In this document: one piece after another, positions 6,601-8,401 of the stretch
How the letters are laid out: every line of letters begins with the position of its first letter
Numbering within the stretch: position 1 is the first letter of the stretch
Origin: JBOGED01 sp050743205
GTDB lineage: Bacteria; Actinomycetota; Nitriliruptoria; Euzebyales; Egibacteraceae
Assembly: GCA_050743205.1 (NCBI GenBank)
Contig: JBOGEA010000265.1
Span: forward strand, 1-8,401
Direction: 5' to 3'
DNA length: 8,401 bases
The notes under the pieces: model-generated
Seen by the model: only the letters and a program-made list of their open reading frames with translations
Database searches by the model: none
What the model was told of the DNA's origin: nothing
Program-made: the position numbers and the translations under genes

Positions 6601-8289
6601 CGTGACCTCATCAGCGCCGGCGGGGGCGTGTGGCGGCGGACGGCGGTGCAGATCCCGCTGACCGAGCCCGCCCGCCAGCTGCTGGGCGTCGACGCCGAGC
6701 AGCTGTCGCCACCCGAGCTGATCCAGGCGATCCTCGGCGCGCGGGTCGACCTGCTGTTCTTCGGCGGCATCGGCACCTTCGTCAAGGCCTCTCGCGAGAC
6801 GCACGCCGACGTCGGCGATCGCGCGAACGACGAGCTGCGCATCGACGCGAGCCGGGTGCGGGCGCGCGTGATCAGCGAGGGCGCCAACCTCGGCATCACC
6901 CAGCCGGCTCGGATCGAGTACTCGCTGAGGGGCGGCCGGTGCAACACCGACTTCGTCGACAACGCCGCCGGCGTCGACACCTCGGACCACGAGGTGAACC
7001 TCAAGATCCTGCTCGCGCTCGCGTCGGAGGCGGGGACGATGGGCCTGGATGAGCGGGACGCCGTCCTGCGGGCCATGCAGGACGACGTCGGGCGCGCCGC
7101 GGTCCGTGACGTCTGCCTGCAGACGTGGGCGATCAGCCAGGAGCTGGCGTTCTCGCCGGGCGGTATGGGCGCGTACGAGGAGCTGATGGCCGACCTCGTC
7201 GCCGCGGGCCGCCTGGACCGGGCCGTGGAGGCGCTGCCCACCACAGAGGAGATCCAGCGGCGCCGCGCCGCTCGGGCCGGGCTCGCCCGCCCCGAGGTCG
7301 CCGTGCTGCTCGCCCACGCCAAGGTGGACCTGGTCGCCCGCCTGCTCGACTCACCGCTGCCCGACCAGCCGTACCTGCAGGACACGCTGCCGTCCTACTT
7401 CCCGCCGCTGGCGGCCGAGCGCTTCGGCGATCTGTTCGGGCGGCACCGGCTGCGCCGAGAGCTGGTCGCGACCGTCGTCGCCAACGACGTCATCAACCGC
7501 ATGGGCGTGACCTGGGTCAGCCGGACCGCCCGTGAGCTGGGCTGCTCATGGGTCGCGGCCGTCTCCGCCTACTGGACGGCCCGCGAGGTCGCCGGCGCGG
7601 ACGGGCTGTACCGATCGGTCGAGGCCCTCGACGAGCACGTCGAGCCGCTGCTGGCGATGGAGATCGAGGGCCAGATCGACCAGCTCCTCGACACCTGCGC
7701 GCGCGGCTACATCCGCCACGTGGACGCAGACGGCGCCGCCGCGGCCGTCGCCCGGGACCGACCCGCGTTCCGCGAGCTGGAGAACACGCTGCTGTCCGGC
7801 GCGGGCCATGCCGCTGGGCGGGCGCTCGCCCAGCGGTACGAGGACCTGGGCGTTGATCCCAGGGTCGCCCAGCGCGTGGCGCTCCTCGCCGACCTGCAGC
7901 TCGTCCCCGACGTCGCCGCCGTCGCCCGCGTGAGCGGCCAGCCCGTCCCACGGGTATGGGAGGTGTTCGTGCGCCTCGCCAGCGCGCTGCCCCTCGACGT
8001 GCTGCGCCAGCGCCTCCGCCAGATCACGCCGCGTGACCAGTGGGAGCGCTGGCAGCACCGCGGCCTGCTCGACGAGCTGGGCGAGCACAGCCGCACCGCC
8101 GCCGCCCACGCGATCGCCGAGCATCCCAGCGGCGACCCGGCGGAGATCGTCTCCCGCTTCCTCAGCCAACGCGACGCGCCCCGCCAACGGGTGACCGCGC
8201 TCATCCGCATGCTCAGCGCCGAGCCGGACCTCCACGCCGTGGCAGTGGTCGTCCGCGCCCTCCACGACGTCTGCCAGCCCGTCAGCTAG
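3613..8289 (+). CDS. gdh: Large NAD-dependent glutamate dehydrogenase (180-kDa class)
   Basis: About 1558 residues, matching the 1500-1650 of the actinobacterial/proteobacterial L-GDH180 class, which oxidatively deaminates glutamate to 2-oxoglutarate and ammonia in the cytosol. The N-terminal ~600 residues are the variable, ACT-like regulatory part (for example VIDLIAWLRQDRFVMLGF from about 201). The catalytic core has RGGLRWSDR at 768-776, K789 and K794 in KAQMTKNAVIVP, KGGFVVKRPP from K804, the nucleotide-fold motif VVGVGDMSGDVFGNG at 934-948, DLLFFGGIGTFVK at 1046-1058, VISEGANLG at 1086-1094 and NTDFVDNAAGVD from 1111. A helical C-terminal domain follows. The start is ambiguous: GTG 3610 and ATG 3613 are adjacent (GTGATG), with GGAGA at 3595-3599 upstream. 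In-frame GTG 3535 and ATG 3547 have no ribosome site. All core motifs are intact. A (GACGGC)4 tract encodes a DGDG linker near residue 590. Confidence 0.95.
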   Translation: MQPLWDRIDELLPPRQAGLAKALAQASYRLTSGHRLRELDLDAAVRGLGEALRLIDLRPAGAVGLRVGPEGQGGGTLVEVHLNDTPFLLTTVKAALEQLRLEPVDVIHPVFGVRRDGEGRLLEILPARGARRLETYLRLRSPRRLDPRGCADVRGQLTAALDDVRRATRDYERMSERLESVAAQTRASAGSRYDRNEVDEVIDLIAWLRQDRFVMLGFAAYDVVDGGRRIRPGSGLGILDDDDAASTGDRTGSQRLLVVSRTRRLSTVHRRVPMVAIAVAEVRDGAVVGEHLLLGLYAQKALAEPSSAIPVLRRKLQRIVEDQDLVEGSHDERALRGLFEALGKHELFETGPAQLGRALVELLETSTWPQPRVLLRPEPARRSVSALVAVPMERFSETVLLAIQRLLDRRLGGRSGDYRLTLTDWDMALLSFYVDDVTEAPGDRAELERQVAALIRTFHDRLDDALAAARGPAAAREAMDRWGPCLPGGYTDRTDVVTALEDVGELERLMPGAVAIAVRPDRTGQAGVWHVRLYRPGPSVEPSRVLPLLESMGLAVIEEVPHRLVGTPLGEVHIHDYAVRAARDLDDGDGDGDGARVARAALALWEGRAEVDSLNRLVVRAGVEWEDVALLRAYRRCRRQLGMSYTESYANDALVEYPDVARALLDRFAARLAPDPPEPEEQALQRVESALKAVERLDQDRILRGFLNLIDATLRTNRWRTAPRARALALKLDSRLVAGMPKPVPSVEIWVYSPLVEGVHMRGGAVARGGLRWSDRVEDFRTEVLSLMKAQMTKNAVIVPTGSKGGFVVKRPPPDPAELRWEVQLQYETYVRALLDVTDNVAGGQVVHPRGVRVRDGEDPYLVVAADRGTATFSDTANAIAEEYGFWLGDAFASGGSHGYDHKAMGITAQGAWVAVRRHFRELGIDVQTEPITVVGVGDMSGDVFGNGLLRSRTLKLVAAFDHRDIFLDPDPDPSRAYEERRRLFELPGSSWQGYRRDLISAGGGVWRRTAVQIPLTEPARQLLGVDAEQLSPPELIQAILGARVDLLFFGGIGTFVKASRETHADVGDRANDELRIDASRVRARVISEGANLGITQPARIEYSLRGGRCNTDFVDNAAGVDTSDHEVNLKILLALASEAGTMGLDERDAVLRAMQDDVGRAAVRDVCLQTWAISQELAFSPGGMGAYEELMADLVAAGRLDRAVEALPTTEEIQRRRAARAGLARPEVAVLLAHAKVDLVARLLDSPLPDQPYLQDTLPSYFPPLAAERFGDLFGRHRLRRELVATVVANDVINRMGVTWVSRTARELGCSWVAAVSAYWTAREVAGADGLYRSVEALDEHVEPLLAMEIEGQIDQLLDTCARGYIRHVDADGAAAAVARDRPAFRELENTLLSGAGHAAGRALAQRYEDLGVDPRVAQRVALLADLQLVPDVAAVARVSGQPVPRVWEVFVRLASALPLDVLRQRLRQITPRDQWERWQHRGLLDELGEHSRTAAAHAIAEHPSGDPAEIVSRFLSQRDAPRQRVTALIRMLSAEPDLHAVAVVVRALHDVCQPVS
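5166..5192. repeat. 27-bp perfect palindrome inside gdh
   Basis: CCGGCCTGACCGG (5166-5178), a single A (5179), then CCGGTCAGGCCGG (5180-5192) form perfect 13-bp arms. It encodes part of RPDRTGQAG in the N-terminal regulatory half of the dehydrogenase. In RNA it would form a very stable GC-rich stem once a few central pairs open. Confidence 0.85.
5371..5394 (+). repeat. Four-copy GACGGC hexanucleotide tract in gdh
   Basis: Four perfect GACGGC units encode DGDGDGDG after LDD, between the regulatory and catalytic parts of the dehydrogenase. Being a multiple of three, copy-number change would lengthen or shorten an acidic, flexible linker without shifting frame. Confidence 0.9.
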
Positions 8290-8401
8290 GCGACTTCGGG
8301 TCGGCGAATCCGTTGCGCGTGAGTCCAAGTTCTGCCGGATCGGGTTGCACGCGTCACGGGTCACCTCGGGCAAGGTTGTGTGCTGGATCGCGGCGGAATA
8401 C
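8290..8401. other. Intergenic tail after gdh
   Basis: No terminator with a stable stem and T run is visible in the 112 bp left in the window; the best candidate, CGAC 8291-8294 / GTCG 8300-8303, is only four base pairs. Minus-strand frames stay open to the window edge (YSAAIQHTTLPEVTRDAC in one), so the end of a gene on the minus strand cannot be excluded. Nothing in it is recognisable. Confidence 0.4.
8312..8364. repeat. 52-bp direct repeat, right copy
   Basis: Same orientation as 2887-2938, with four substitutions and one inserted C (8326). It begins 22 bp after the gdh stop codon. Together the two copies bracket the arginase remnant and gdh, a 5.4-kb block. Sequence beyond 8364 does not match the arginase side of the left copy. 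Confidence 0.8.

Noticed and set aside
8291..8303. Possible terminator after gdh
   Set aside because: Only a four-base-pair stem with no T run; too weak to call.

Overview
The window is a GC-rich stretch (very strong G/C third-position bias, frequent GTG starts) that reads like an actinomycete chromosome. The best lineage evidence is the large 180-kDa-type NAD-dependent glutamate dehydrogenase, which resembles the actinobacterial/mycobacterial form, together with a DUF422 carotenoid gene in a compact operon. A finer taxonomic call would be guesswork.

Layout. (1) Positions 1-2713, minus strand: a carotenoid operon read right to left. It holds a CrtO/CrtI-superfamily FAD oxidoreductase (2713 to 1148), a multi-pass CruF-like carotenoid biosynthesis protein (883 to 119), and the first 40 codons of a further gene (122 to 1, cut by the window edge) that starts inside the cruF-like stop codon. 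Between the first two genes the original overlapping stop/start junction (GTGA) has been tandemly multiplied into three copies, leaving two decaying mini-ORFs. (2) Positions 2714-2886: a divergent intergenic region. (3) Positions 2887-2938: a 52-bp repeat, abutting the broken-off C-terminal third of an arginase-family ureohydrolase (about 2939-3322) that also carries a +1 frameshift in a C run. (4) Positions 3323-3612: a leader region with two related hairpins sharing the core TCTGACGGAAA. (5) Positions 3613-8289, plus strand: a complete ~1558-residue NAD-glutamate dehydrogenase. (6) Positions 8290-8401: an intergenic tail with a second, same-orientation copy of the 52-bp repeat 22 bp after the GDH stop.

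How the genes fit together. The minus-strand genes look like one translationally coupled pathway making a modified (keto/hydroxy, perhaps glycosylated) carotenoid. The plus-strand block is amino-acid catabolism: glutamate to 2-oxoglutarate plus ammonia, with the relic of an arginine/agmatine-type hydrolase beside it. The arginase relic plus GDH are bracketed by direct repeats, which suggests past recombination at this locus. No CRISPR array, tRNA, rRNA, phage gene or recognisable transposase was seen. The most unusual structure is the triplicated stop/start junction, not a new protein system.
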